DNA from: Singulisphaera sp045290345
Lineage (GTDB): Bacteria > Planctomycetota > Planctomycetia > Isosphaerales > Isosphaeraceae
DNA: 64,000 nucleotides
NCBI RefSeq assembly: GCF_045290345.1
Contig: NZ_CP155447.1
Coordinates: forward strand, 7,502,001 to 7,566,000
Reading direction: 5' to 3'
Positions 8,137 through 17,393 of the stretch are shown here, piece by piece. Every line of letters begins with the position of its first letter. Position 1 is the first letter of the stretch. A program made the translations under genes and the position numbers. Below the pieces are notes generated by a model. It was not told where the DNA came from and made no database searches. It saw nothing but the letters and a program-made list of their open reading frames with translations.

Positions 8137-9816
8137 ATGAACCTGCTTGCACGCCGCATCCTCTACCTCACCCTGGCCTGCACCCGGCTGGCGGTGGCTC
8201 AGCCGATCTCCGAAACCAAGCCGCTGGCCACCAAGCCGGCAGGCTCAATCGTGGGGCAGTGGCAGAGCTCGGGGACAAACGGGGCGGTTGCCGCGGGGGG
8301 CGCTGAGGCGGTCGAAGCGGGCGTCGCGATCCTTCGCGACGGCGGCAACGCGGCCGATGCGGTCGTGGCCACGATCCTGGCCCAGTGCGTGACCGACGCC
8401 AACCAGTTCTGCTTTGGCGGCGAGGTGCCGATCCTCGTTTACGACGCCAAGCGCAAGGTCGTTGAGGTGCTCGCCGGCCAAGGGGCCGCTCCTCGGCTGG
8501 CGACCCGGGAACACTTCACCAGGCCAGGCGGGATCCCCGCCAGTGGCATCGAGGCGGCGGCCGTCCCCGCCACGCTCGACGTCTGTCTCACGGCCTTGGA
8601 TCGTTACGGGTCGAAGCGGTTCGCGGAGGTCGTCGCCCCGGCCTTGCGGATCCTCGACCGGGGCGAGTACGCCTGGCACGCCGACCTGGCCCGAACTCTC
8701 CGCCGGCTCGTCGCGGCCGAACGCCTTTCGGACGATCGCCGCCGAGGGCTTCGGCTGGTCGCCGACTACTTCTATCGAGGGCCGATCGCACGCGAAATCG
8801 ATGCCTGGTCACGCGCCAACGGAGGGCTGATCCGCGAGGTCGACCTGGCCACACACGTCACCCGTGTCGAGGATCCGGTCATGATCGAGTACCGGGGGCA
8901 CGTCGTGGCCAAGTGCGGCCCCTGGACCCAAGGACCGGCGCTGCTCGAAGCACTTCAAATCCTCGAACCGTTCGACCTGGCGACGATGGGCCACAATCGC
9001 CCTGACGCGATTCACGTCACCGTCGAGGCCATCAAGCTCGCGTTCGCCGATCGAGACGTCTATTATGCCGACCCGCTCTTTCAGCGGGTCCCCTTGAACG
9101 CACTCCTCAGGCCGGAATACGCCTCGATGCGTCGGGCCTTGATCAACATGAACCAGGCCTCGCTCGAACAGCGTCCCGGCGACCCTGTCGGGGGCAAGCC
9201 GCTCCTGGCCGAAGCGGAGTCGCGCCACGGACTCGAAGGCCCGTCGATCGACACGACGACCTGTCTGGCCGCCGACGCGGAAGGCAACATGATGGCCGCG
9301 ACTCCCAGTGGCTGGTCGGGCGTCCTGGCGGGCAGCACCGGCGTCTGGCTCGGCTCGCGGCTCCAGAGCTTCAACACCTGGGAGGGACATCCCAACTGCA
9401 TCGAGCCGGGCAAGCGCCCACGGATCACTTTGACGCCGACAATCGTCCTCAAGGACGGCCGCCCGAGGATCGCCGTGAGCGTGGCGGGGGGCGACCTCCA
9501 GGATCAAGTCACGCTTCAAATGCTCCTCGACCTGATCGACTTCCGGCTCTCCCCCGCCGAGGCCGTCACGGCCCCTCGGTTCGTTACCCACCACTTCCTG
9601 GGCTCCTTCCGCCAGACGCCCCCGAAGCTCGGGAGTCTCGACATCGGCGACGAAGTCGAAGCGAGCACCCTCACCGACCTCCGCATCCGCGGCCATCATC
9701 TGAATGTTCTCAAGCCCCCGTTCGGCCATCCCGTCGTCATTCGGATCGACCCTGATTCAAAACGAATCGAGGCCGCCGGTGATCCCAAAGCGAAGCGGCA
9801 CGCCTCGGCTTATTAA
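8137..9816 (+). CDS. ggt: Gamma-glutamyltransferase family protein
   Basis: Protein of 559 residues with an N-terminal signal peptide (cut near LAVAQP). It has the Ntn-hydrolase gamma-glutamyltranspeptidase layout: AVAAGGAEAVEAG and GGNAADAVVAT near the start, CFGGEVP, and the processing region DTTTCLAADAEGN, where one of Thr 373-375 should become the nucleophile after self-cleavage. The small subunit continues through SGWSGVLAGSTGVWLGSRLQ and PRITLTPTIV. Known members transfer or hydrolyse gamma-glutamyl groups in the periplasm, for example from glutathione. The usual PLSSM-type motif is replaced, as in many distant family members, so the substrate may differ. It is divergent from the RidA gene, with 249 bases between the starts. 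Confidence 0.85.
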   Translation: MNLLARRILYLTLACTRLAVAQPISETKPLATKPAGSIVGQWQSSGTNGAVAAGGAEAVEAGVAILRDGGNAADAVVATILAQCVTDANQFCFGGEVPILVYDAKRKVVEVLAGQGAAPRLATREHFTRPGGIPASGIEAAAVPATLDVCLTALDRYGSKRFAEVVAPALRILDRGEYAWHADLARTLRRLVAAERLSDDRRRGLRLVADYFYRGPIAREIDAWSRANGGLIREVDLATHVTRVEDPVMIEYRGHVVAKCGPWTQGPALLEALQILEPFDLATMGHNRPDAIHVTVEAIKLAFADRDVYYADPLFQRVPLNALLRPEYASMRRALINMNQASLEQRPGDPVGGKPLLAEAESRHGLEGPSIDTTTCLAADAEGNMMAATPSGWSGVLAGSTGVWLGSRLQSFNTWEGHPNCIEPGKRPRITLTPTIVLKDGRPRIAVSVAGGDLQDQVTLQMLLDLIDFRLSPAEAVTAPRFVTHHFLGSFRQTPPKLGSLDIGDEVEASTLTDLRIRGHHLNVLKPPFGHPVVIRIDPDSKRIEAAGDPKAKRHASAY

Positions 9817-10003
9817 GAGATTTGAAATAAACCTTATGGATTTATCGCTATGGAGCGGATGAGGAAGCTCAATGGCGACGTCCGGGGTACGACAGGAACC
9901 CTCCCAGGTCTCGTGAGCCTGGGGGGGTGCCCGGAGGATGAGGCACGCTCGGAATGCGAAGGTGGGACGAACGATGGGGCCTGTCCGATGGCCGAGTCCT
10001 CGC

Positions 10004-11008
10004 TCAATACGAATCCGCGCTGAGCAGTTCCCCTGCGTTCATGGAATGCAGGGCGATCCAGGTGACCTGGTTGATGGTCTGCTTCACGAAACGGACTGAG
10101 CCATCACCGAGCAAGATGTTGACCCCACCGGGGTGCCGGCTCCGCGCTCCCGCGAACGTGGCCTGCTCGGTTGCACTGACGGAGCAAGGGAGGCCCTGCC
10201 CCGGTTCATCGACGCAGAAGTGGGGGAAAGCGAGCTGATCGCCTGTGGCGCCGGACCCGTAAACGTCCCGGGACTGGTTCGGGGCAAACCGGCTCATGTA
10301 ACTACTGCCCCCCGCGGCAACGGTCCAGCTCGTGCCGCGGATATCATTGACGTGACCCTGGAGCACTTCGGCCATGAAGGCCGTCGTCGTGAGACCGTCG
10401 GTGACTGCCGCGAGCGACAGGTTTCCCTGTTGACCGAAGGGCGATGGCAGGAACCGCGCGGTGGTGCTCCCCATGGAGATGGGCTGTTGGTCCCACTGCG
10501 TGTTGCCCCAGTTGGCGGCGTAGTTTCCCTTGCTCGGATTGAACGAGGGAAAGGGAGGAGGGGCGATCGCCGGGAATCGATAACCCAAGGGCGACCGATC
10601 GCTGGGACACTGGAACATGCCGAGCTTGCCCATCTGAAGCGTGCTGTTTGCGGAGAGTCCCGCAAACCCAACTCCCTCGGCACCCAGACTGAAGTTGAAT
10701 GCGTCGTGAAGTGACTGCTGCTCGAACTGGGGGAGCATCAGGGTAAACCAGGGGGTGTTCTGACACTGACCCTGGAAGTTGTTTCCACACGCCGGGTCCC
10801 AGATCCGGCCGGGGACAATGACGTTGTGGATGCCATGATAGTTGTGCAACGCGAGTCCGAGCTGCTTCAGATTATTGGTGCATTGAATACGTCGAGCCGC
10901 TTCGCGGGCCGCTTGCACGGCCGGTAGCAAGAGTGCGATCAGGATTGCGATGATCGCGATGACGACGAGCAACTCGATCAATGTGAACGCCATGCGTCGC
11001 CTGATCAT
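10004..11008 (-). CDS. DUF1559 protein with prepilin-type N-terminus
   Basis: Protein of 334 residues with a classical type IV pilin/pseudopilin leader: a short basic tail MIRRRMA, then FTLIELLVVIAIIAIL, with expected cleavage before Phe 8. The next segment, LLPAVQAAREAARR and CTNNLKQLGLALHNYH, is the typical start of the planctomycete DUF1559 family, and the C-terminus has the expected GGVNILLGDGSVRFV. These families are greatly expanded in Planctomycetes and are thought to sit in the envelope as pseudopilin-like surface proteins. It stands alone here, without pilus assembly genes. Confidence 0.95.
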   Translation of the reverse strand: MIRRRMAFTLIELLVVIAIIAILIALLLPAVQAAREAARRIQCTNNLKQLGLALHNYHGIHNVIVPGRIWDPACGNNFQGQCQNTPWFTLMLPQFEQQSLHDAFNFSLGAEGVGFAGLSANSTLQMGKLGMFQCPSDRSPLGYRFPAIAPPPFPSFNPSKGNYAANWGNTQWDQQPISMGSTTARFLPSPFGQQGNLSLAAVTDGLTTTAFMAEVLQGHVNDIRGTSWTVAAGGSSYMSRFAPNQSRDVYGSGATGDQLAFPHFCVDEPGQGLPCSVSATEQATFAGARSRHPGGVNILLGDGSVRFVKQTINQVTWIALHSMNAGELLSADSY

Positions 11009-11466
11009 GTGTTGGCTCCGGCTGGAGTCGATTTCCGGTCGATCGTTTGCGCGACTGACGAGCGTTGGGGCGGGACCGAGTGGTGGACGGCCGCGGTCTC
11101 CACGATTTCGTGTGCCTTCAGAATCCGGCCGTCAAGGTGCTCGAATCCGGGGCCTTGTTAATTGGTCGAAACGTAAGGAGTTTGTAGTGAAAATGTGCCA
11201 CAATGAGTTGGCTGTATGGTGCCTTACGCATCATCTAAGTGTTTTGTTCTTAACGATCCCAGGCAGAGTGAAAGAACCGATGAATCTTGCGGTTTCCGCA
11301 ACGGGTCGGTTTACAGTAGCCCGGCCGGCCCGGCCGTAATTCCCTCGGTTTGCAGCCGTAATTCCCTCGGGGTCAGCCCGAGGCTGGGGAATGGCCCTGG
11401 GCCGAGGGGAATACGGCCGTGCTCTTGATCCGGTCAAGCCGACCGAGGAACCGAGCGGGGCTCTCG
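11009..11466. other. Intergenic region with repeat family A copy
   Basis: 458 bases upstream of the DUF1559 gene and downstream of the small membrane protein gene. It contains repeat family A copy 2 (11271-11430). A relatively AT-rich stretch at 11155-11260 could hold the DUF1559 promoter, but I cannot place the boxes with confidence. No gene seen. Confidence 0.6.
11271..11430 (+). repeat. Repeat family A, copy 2
   Basis: Inverted relative to copy 1 at 5113-5254. Shared blocks in order are AGAACCGATGAATCTTG, GGTTTCCGCAACGGG, CAGTAGC-CGGCCGG, CGGCCGTAATTCCCT, CCCTGGGCCGAGGGG and ATACGGCCGTGCT. The inner part is longer than in copy 1 because the short unit GCCGTAATTCCCTCGG is present twice, and the outer stem is imperfect, so this copy has decayed or been remodelled. 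Confidence 0.7.
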
Positions 11467-11763
11467 TTACCCGCTGAGACGCAGGAAGCAGTTCATTGGG
11501 GGAGGGGTCCCGAAAATCCGCTGATCGAGCCAGTTCAAAGGGGCGTACACATTGCAGAGGAAGAAATGTCGGGCGAGATGCTCTCCGCTGAGGTCCTCAC
11601 GAAGAGGAACGTAAACGATCCCGGAAAGACCGTAATCGACGCCCTCGGATATGCTTTTCCGAGAGAGGCGATAGTAGCTGCCGACATAAGCGAAGAGCAA
11701 CGCCCAGGCTGCCACCGCGAGCATCCACCGCCGCACCGTGAACCGCACGTGATAAAGCTCCAT
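11467..11763 (-). CDS. Small membrane protein with planctomycete RFTVRRWM start
   Basis: Protein of 98 residues. It begins MELYHVRFTVRRWMLAVAAW and has one clear membrane segment (about residues 12-29) followed by a tail with Tyr, Arg and Leu. The combination of an RFT-R-R-M motif with an immediately following hydrophobic helix recurs in numerous small planctomycete proteins of unknown role. Only one membrane helix is seen. It lies 42 bases downstream of a probable frameshifted small gene on the same strand. Function unknown. Confidence 0.65.
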   Translation of the reverse strand: MELYHVRFTVRRWMLAVAAWALLFAYVGSYYRLSRKSISEGVDYGLSGIVYVPLREDLSGEHLARHFFLCNVYAPLNWLDQRIFGTPPPMNCFLRLSG

Positions 11764-11805
11764 GGCCGGGGTCTCAATGAGGGCGATCGTCCACTGTCGC
11801 TTGAA

Positions 11806-12055
11806 TCACCTGGTGCGCTCGAACCCCGGTTCCTCGGGACGGAATAAGGTGCCAATGAATTGGCGGAGCAGCGAGGCGGAGAGGAATTGGCGATACCTCT
11901 CGCGGGCGCCCACTCTCGGTCTGACGCCGGGAGCAACTCCCGAGACTGACTCCCTGTCGACGTAAGTCCGACGGGAGAGGTCAGTGACGGCCGCTCTGAT
12001 CCGGATTTTGCACTGCTGCGGTCTTACGGCTGTCGTAGGTTTCGATCGTACTCAT
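11806..12055 (-). pseudogene. Possible small gene split by a frameshift
   Basis: On the minus strand an ATG at 12055 opens MSTIETYDSRKTAAVQNP and stops after about 24 codons. A second frame, overlapping this one, runs on to a TGA at 11806 and reads like coding sequence, with RERYRQFLSASLLRQFI and GTLFRPEEPGFERTR. Joined by one shift near 11985 they would make a protein of about 82 residues ending 42 bases before the small membrane protein gene. No homology is known to me. It could also be chance. Confidence 0.3.
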
Positions 12056-12475
12056 GGGGTCCGCCTGCGACAAGCTCTGGCTGGCGCATACGCACGTGAG
12101 ATCAATCCGAGGTCACACCCTCTCGAACTGACCGCTCACCGTTCAGGTTCGGCGTCAGTCGTTCGCCCATGGATCAGAATACGGAGGTCCAGGCTTCGGA
12201 TCGCCCCTTTACGGATTCTCGACGCCAAACGGACCTGCTCGGTCGTGGTAGAGGTTGGGGCCACTTTCCTGGTTGAGTGGTCCTCTTTGGTCTCCGACCG
12301 AGCCAGGTAATCGCCCTGTCCAGTACGACAGGATCGCTATTGCAACACTTGTTGTTGCCAAAGGCGAATGAAAAATCGGGGAGTATCAAAATCACCGTTC
12401 CTTGGGTGATGAAGGTCGGCGCCGTGGGGGCCCTCGACTTTATCGAACACCAAGGTCGGAACCCTCGGGACGGAG
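12056..12475. other. Intergenic, no gene seen
   Basis: 420 bases downstream of the MFS gene. Open frames on both strands here lack a ribosome site and a credible protein. The part around 12340-12400 is AT-richer than its surroundings. No hairpin with a T tract was found. Confidence 0.5.
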
Positions 12476-13717
12476 TTACGCGTGCCCCCTCTTTGTTTCC
12501 AGGTTGGGCAAAAACCCGGCCAGGAGACCGACCAGCGGCAGGAACGAGCAGACATGGTAGACGTACTGAATGTTCGTCTTGTCCGCCAGCCAGCCCAGGA
12601 CGGCGGCGCCCAGGCCGCCCATGCCGAATGCAAAGCCGAAGAAGAGGCCGGCGACCAAACCGACGCGGCTGGGCATGAGTTCCTGAGCGTAGACCATGAT
12701 CGCCGAGAAAGCCGAGGCCAGGATCACGCCAATCGGAACGGTGAGCACTCCGGTCCAGAATAGGTTCGCATAAGGCAAGACGATGGTGAACGGCAGGACG
12801 CCGAGGATCGAGACCCAGATGACCGCTTTGAATCCGATCCGGTCGCCCACGGGGCCGCCGGCGATGGTGCCGGCCGCCACCGATCCCAGAAAGATGAACA
12901 GGTAGATCTGTGCGGTCGGGATGGAAACCCCGAATCGGTCGATCAGGTAGAAAGTGTAATAGCTGCTCAGGCTGGCCAGGTAGAAGTACTTCGAGAAGAT
13001 GAGCAGGAGCAGAATGGCGATGGCCGAGATGATGCGGGCTCGCGACGGGCCGGTCCGGTGGCTGCCATGCCCCGCGCCGACGCGTCCTGCCTTTCTGGCC
13101 TTCAAATAAGCCTCGTACCACCGGCCCACCGCGAACAAGACGGCCATTGCGATCACGGCGGCGATTGAGAAGCAGGCGATGCTCGCCTGGCCCCAAGGGA
13201 CGACGACGAACGCGGCCAGCAGTGGGCCGATCGCCGAACCGGCATTCCCTCCAACCTGGAACAACGACTGGGCAAACCCATGGCGCCCACCCGAGGCCAT
13301 CCGGGCCACTCGGGAAGCCTCGGGGTGAAACACCGATGACCCGATGCCCACCAGGCCGGCGGCAATCAAGATCAGCACGAAGTGGTGCGCCACCGACAGG
13401 AGTATCAGACCGACGAGGGTGAAGACCATTCCGGTCGCCAGCGAGTACGGGCGCGGCCTGCGGTCGGTGGAGAGGCCGATGATTGGCTGAAGGAGTGAGG
13501 CGGTCAACTGGAACGTGAACGTGATCAACCCGACCTGAGTGAAGGTCAGGTGATACTGCTCTTTGAGGAGCGGATAGACCGCCGGGATGAGCGACTGCAT
13601 GATGTCGTTGAGCATGTGCGAGACGCTGAGCGCCGCCAGGACGGCGAACACCGTCCCCTCGTTGACCGCTGTCTGCTGACTCGCTTCCGTCTCCGCCACG
13701 CTATTGCTGGTCGCCAT
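12476..13717 (-). CDS. MFS transporter, fosmidomycin resistance (Fsr) type
   Basis: Protein of 413 residues if started at the ATG at 13717, which has GGGG about eight bases upstream; ATGs at 13732 and 13762 would add 5 or 15 residues. It has twelve predicted membrane helices in two halves joined by a basic loop (KARKAGRVGAGHGSHR). The first helix region, SVSHMLNDIMQSLIPAVYPLLK, and the next, FTQVGLITFTFQLTASLLQP, are typical of the Fsr branch, as is GIGSSVFHPEASRVA. Fsr-type proteins are proton-driven exporters. The cargo here is unknown; resistance is only the family name. Confidence 0.88.
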   Translation of the reverse strand: MATSNSVAETEASQQTAVNEGTVFAVLAALSVSHMLNDIMQSLIPAVYPLLKEQYHLTFTQVGLITFTFQLTASLLQPIIGLSTDRRPRPYSLATGMVFTLVGLILLSVAHHFVLILIAAGLVGIGSSVFHPEASRVARMASGGRHGFAQSLFQVGGNAGSAIGPLLAAFVVVPWGQASIACFSIAAVIAMAVLFAVGRWYEAYLKARKAGRVGAGHGSHRTGPSRARIISAIAILLLLIFSKYFYLASLSSYYTFYLIDRFGVSIPTAQIYLFIFLGSVAAGTIAGGPVGDRIGFKAVIWVSILGVLPFTIVLPYANLFWTGVLTVPIGVILASAFSAIMVYAQELMPSRVGLVAGLFFGFAFGMGGLGAAVLGWLADKTNIQYVYHVCSFLPLVGLLAGFLPNLETKRGHA

Positions 13718-14314
13718 CAACTCAGACCCCATTCCGTCCGTCGGCCGAGAAAGGTCGGCCATCCATCCATTCGTCCCGGTCAGGTTGTCGTCCGGTCGTT
13801 CCCAGGCGACGACACACGAACAGGTCCCCAAGGTTCGCCTGCCGATTCAGGGCCCAGGGGGCAATCGGCCATCAGGCGAACGCGTTTCCCGAGTGTGATT
13901 GATCAACCCCATCGTTCGGAAACTCAAGCTGAACGAGCAACGCCAAGTCATTGGAACGACTGGGCTTATATGGCGCTACGAGAATGCGATCGTGGTTTGA
14001 CCAAATCGTGATTGTGCATCGTCCTGGGGGGGCAGGAGGAGTGAAATCGACTTCGCAGGACGACCGACCGAGGATACCCAACGTCATTCTACCGAATGAG
14101 TCTACCGTGGCACTTGGCATTTTTCCGGTTTTTGCTTGGGATGACGGACATGCAAAGGGCCATCGAAGTGGCTGTTGCTGGGTGTATTACCGACGATTGC
14201 TCATTTGACCGGCCCGTGTTAAGGTCGTCGCTGTCGACGGAGATCCGTCGGCTCGGGCGGACCGGTGGCCTCTTCGCTTGACCTTTTTTCGATTTCCAAG
14301 GGCGATCCGAAACG
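13718..14314. other. Divergent intergenic region
   Basis: About 600 bases between the MFS transporter and the first sulfatase, read in opposite directions. It should hold promoters for both. No gene, hairpin or recognisable operator was identified. The part nearest the sulfatase (14110-14230) is AT-richer than average. Confidence 0.5.
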
Positions 14315-15736
14315 ATGCAATTCTCGACGCGTGCGCTCCGAGCGATCACGTTTTCCTTCCTGATGCTCGGGCTGGGGCCCGTACGTGAGGCGGCTCTCGC
14401 GGCCGAGCCGGCGCCGGGGCGTCCGAACTTCCTGTTCGTTTTTACCGATGACCAGCGCTATGACGCCATGGGCGTGGTGCAGCGTGAGCAGGGAGACCGC
14501 GCTCGCTTCCCCTGGTTCCAGACGCCGCACATGGACCGGCTCGCCGCCGAAGGGGTACGGTTCCGCAATGCGTTCGTGGTCAACTCGCTCTGCGCTCCGA
14601 GTCGGGCCTGTATGCTCACAGGTCGTTATAGCCACCACAATGGGATCGCCGACAACCAGACACCATTCCCCACCGACAGCGTGACCTATGCGTCACTCTT
14701 GCGAGACGCAGGCTATACGACCGGTTATGTCGGCAAGTGGCACATGGATGGCCAGAAGGGGAAACGTCCTGGTTTCGAAGAGTCGGTGAGCTTTATCGGG
14801 CAGGGCAAATACGTCGATTGCCCGTTCGAGGTCAACGGCGTACTGACGCCGACCCAGGGTTGGGTGGATGATCGCTCGACCGACTTCGCCATCGACTTTC
14901 TCAAGAAGAACCAGGCCAAGCCGTTCGCTCTGGTCGTCGGCTTCAAGTCGACCCACGGGCCGTTCGCTCCGCCCGACCGCGCTCGCGACCGGTTTGCCGG
15001 CGAAACGCCCCGGCCGGCGTCCAATCAAGCGGCCCCACCCATCTACCGGGGGACCGCGACGGCCGCGGCCAAGAAGAAGAAAGGTGCGCCTCGGCCAGGG
15101 GGGAACCTGGGCTACTTTCGATGTGTCTCGGCGGCCGACGACAACCTCGGACGACTGATGGCCACGCTCGATGAGCTCGGCCTGGCCGAGGACACCGTCC
15201 TGGTCTTCTCCAGCGATAATGGCTACTACCTTGGCGAACATGGTCTGGGCGACAAACGCTCGGCCTACGACGAGAGCCTACGCGTTCCCTTACTCTTGCG
15301 CTACCCGAGACTCGCCAAGAAGGGCAAGCTCGTCGATCAAATGGTTCTCAACATCGACGTTGCGTCCACCTTCCTCGACCTTGCCGGCGTTCCTGTTCCT
15401 CAGGAGATGCAAGGCAGGAGCTGGCGCCCCTTGCTCGAGGAGAAGCCCGGCGCTTGGCGTACCGGCTGGTTCTACGAGTATTTCCAGGAGCGGGCCTTTC
15501 CGGGCACCCCCACGATTCTCGCCGTTCGGACCGAGAACGCCAAGCTCATCACCTATCCGGGCCATCCAGACTGGACGGAACTGTTTGATCTGAAAGCCGA
15601 TCCTTACGAGAAGACAAACCTCGCGAGCGACCCTGCCCACACAGACCTCCGCCAGAAAATGGAGGCCGAGTTCGAGCGTCAGAAAGCGGCAGTCGGGTAC
15701 ACCTACCCGAGCTATGCGGACTTCCCCCAGCCGTGA
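14315..15736 (+). CDS. Secreted arylsulfatase (type I, FGly-dependent)
   Basis: Protein of 473 residues with a signal peptide (about 1-30, ending AALAAE). The sulfatase core begins RPNFLFVFTDDQRYDAMG, with the metal-binding acidic pair. The modification motif is LCAPSRACMLTGR with Cys at residue 93, which must be converted to formylglycine. YVGKWHMDG and FSSDNGYYLGEHG supply further active-site residues. The C-terminal part, ELFDLKADPYEKTNLASD, is common in planctomycete sulfatases acting on polysaccharides. It ends 38 bases before a second sulfatase gene on the same strand, so the two are likely cotranscribed. The sulfated substrate cannot be deduced. Confidence 0.95.
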   Translation: MQFSTRALRAITFSFLMLGLGPVREAALAAEPAPGRPNFLFVFTDDQRYDAMGVVQREQGDRARFPWFQTPHMDRLAAEGVRFRNAFVVNSLCAPSRACMLTGRYSHHNGIADNQTPFPTDSVTYASLLRDAGYTTGYVGKWHMDGQKGKRPGFEESVSFIGQGKYVDCPFEVNGVLTPTQGWVDDRSTDFAIDFLKKNQAKPFALVVGFKSTHGPFAPPDRARDRFAGETPRPASNQAAPPIYRGTATAAAKKKKGAPRPGGNLGYFRCVSAADDNLGRLMATLDELGLAEDTVLVFSSDNGYYLGEHGLGDKRSAYDESLRVPLLLRYPRLAKKGKLVDQMVLNIDVASTFLDLAGVPVPQEMQGRSWRPLLEEKPGAWRTGWFYEYFQERAFPGTPTILAVRTENAKLITYPGHPDWTELFDLKADPYEKTNLASDPAHTDLRQKMEAEFERQKAAVGYTYPSYADFPQP

Positions 15737-15774
15737 ATGGGCTGCCGATCCTATTCAAGAGGCCATGAGGTGGT

Positions 15775-17268
15775 TTGATGAAACAACGAAAACGTCTTCT
15801 TGTTGTGTCTTTGGTGCTGGCCTTCGGCAGTCACGCCCTCGCCGCCAGCCCCGGCCGTCCGAACATCGTCCTGGTGATGGTCGACGACATCGGCTACGGC
15901 GACTTCTCCTGTCTGGGCAATCCGATCATCCGGACACCCAACGTGGATGCCTTTGCCAAGCAGAGTGTCCGGTTCGCCGACTTCCACGTCAGCCCGACCT
16001 GTGCTCCGACGCGTGCAGCGCTCATGACCGGCCGCCACGAGTTCAAGTCGGGTGTGACCCACACGATCCTTGAGCGCGAGCGACTGAGCCTGAAGGCGAC
16101 GACCCTTGCCCAGGTTCTGAAATCGAAGGGGTACGCCACCGGCGTTTTCGGCAAGTGGCATCTCGGCGACGAGGATGCTTATCAGCCGGGGAAACGCGGG
16201 TTCGACGAGGTCTTCATCCACGGGGCGGGTGGCATTGGCCAGACCTATGCGGGCAGCGGCGGCGATGCGCCCGGCAACTCGTACTTCAATCCCGCGATTC
16301 TTCATAACGGTACGTTTGAGAAGACGACAGGCTATTGCACGGATCTCTTCTTCAACCAGGCGCTTGCCTGGATCGGCAGTGAGCAAAAGCGGGACGCACC
16401 TTTCTTTGCGATGATCACCCCGAACGCGGCCCACTCTCCGCTCGATTGCCCCGCGGAATACGCCCAACGTCACGCCGGCCAGGTGCCGGAGAATGTGGCG
16501 AAGTTTTATGGGATGATCGAGAACATTGACGACAACTTCGGCACCCTGATCGCAAAGCTCAAGGCGTGGGGGATCGAGAACAACACCCTGGTCATCTTCA
16601 TGACCGACAACGGCGGCACCGCCGGGACCCGGACGTATAACGCCGGAATGCGTGGCAATAAGGGGAGTCCGTACCAAGGGGGGACTCGCGTTCCTTCCTT
16701 TTGGCGCTGGCCGTCAGGATTCAAGGGAGATGCGGAGGTGGATGCGCTGGCCGCTCATATCGATATCTTCCCCACTCTGGCCGAGATTGTTGGAGTCCCT
16801 CTCTCTGAGCCGTTGCGCAAGCAGGTCGAAGGTCGGAGTCTCTTGCCTCTCCTGAAGGATCACCGGGCCCAGTGGCCCGACCGCACCTTGGTGACCCACG
16901 TTGGCCGCTGGAATCGGGGCAAATTTGAGCAGGCGAAGCACGCCAACGTCTCGATCCGCAACAGTCAATTTACGCTTGTCAATAACACCGAACTTTATGA
17001 CCTCAAGGCCGATCCGGGCGAGACGAAGAACGTGATTGCCGAGCACCCCGAGGTCGTCGCCAGCCTCCGGACTGCCTACGACGCTTGGTGGCGTGACGTC
17101 CTCCCCTGCCTGGAGAACGAAGCGGCCGTCGGCCCCAAGGTCAACCCGTTCAAGGCACGCTACTGGAAGCAGTTCGGCGGCGGCCCCGACGAGGCCCTGC
17201 GACTTCGCATGGACCCCGGTCAGGCGAACAAAGCGGCCGCGAAGACCGAACCGAAGCCGGGAAAGTAG
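15775..17268 (+). CDS. Secreted arylsulfatase (type I, FGly-dependent)
   Basis: Protein of 497 residues, signal peptide about 1-23. Motifs are RPNIVLVMVDDIGYGDFSC (metal site), TCAPTRAALMTGR with the formylglycine-forming Cys at residue 76, and FGKWHLGD. The CxPTR form is accepted by formylglycine-generating enzyme in many bacteria. MTDNGGTAGTRTYNAGMRG is the distal part of the active site. It has the ribosome site GAGGTGG before the ATG. It is followed by repeat family B copy 1 and then a third sulfatase. It probably acts with its neighbours in stripping sulfate from an extracellular glycan. Confidence 0.95.
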   Translation: MMKQRKRLLVVSLVLAFGSHALAASPGRPNIVLVMVDDIGYGDFSCLGNPIIRTPNVDAFAKQSVRFADFHVSPTCAPTRAALMTGRHEFKSGVTHTILERERLSLKATTLAQVLKSKGYATGVFGKWHLGDEDAYQPGKRGFDEVFIHGAGGIGQTYAGSGGDAPGNSYFNPAILHNGTFEKTTGYCTDLFFNQALAWIGSEQKRDAPFFAMITPNAAHSPLDCPAEYAQRHAGQVPENVAKFYGMIENIDDNFGTLIAKLKAWGIENNTLVIFMTDNGGTAGTRTYNAGMRGNKGSPYQGGTRVPSFWRWPSGFKGDAEVDALAAHIDIFPTLAEIVGVPLSEPLRKQVEGRSLLPLLKDHRAQWPDRTLVTHVGRWNRGKFEQAKHANVSIRNSQFTLVNNTELYDLKADPGETKNVIAEHPEVVASLRTAYDAWWRDVLPCLENEAAVGPKVNPFKARYWKQFGGGPDEALRLRMDPGQANKAAAKTEPKPGK

Positions 17269-17292
17269 TCCTCGCGATTCACGCCGAATTCT

Positions 17293-17383
17293 CTCGTAAG
17301 GGTCGGCATGGCCCACCAGGTCCCAGCTTTTCGAGTCTTCGCTTCGGAGCCCTTTCCATGGTGGGCCATGTCCACTCTACGGG
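17293..17383 (+). repeat. Repeat family B, copy 1
   Basis: An imperfect inverted repeat. The right arm ATGGTGGGCCATGTCCACTC and the left arm CTCGTAAGGGTCGGCATGGC face each other across a spacer containing CTTCGCTTCGG, which copy 2 (40965-41046) shares. It sits between two sulfatase genes and contains an upstream in-frame ATG (17358) that should not be taken as the start of the following gene. Confidence 0.7.
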
Positions 17384-17393
17384 AAATGATGTT

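Noticed and set aside
11984..12310. Plus-strand ORF of 108 codons
   Set aside because: No ribosome site, no protein-like pattern, and it overlaps the more credible minus-strand small gene.
17358..17393. Earlier ATG as start of the third sulfatase
   Set aside because: It lies within repeat family B, has no ribosome site, and would spoil the signal peptide that begins at 17394.
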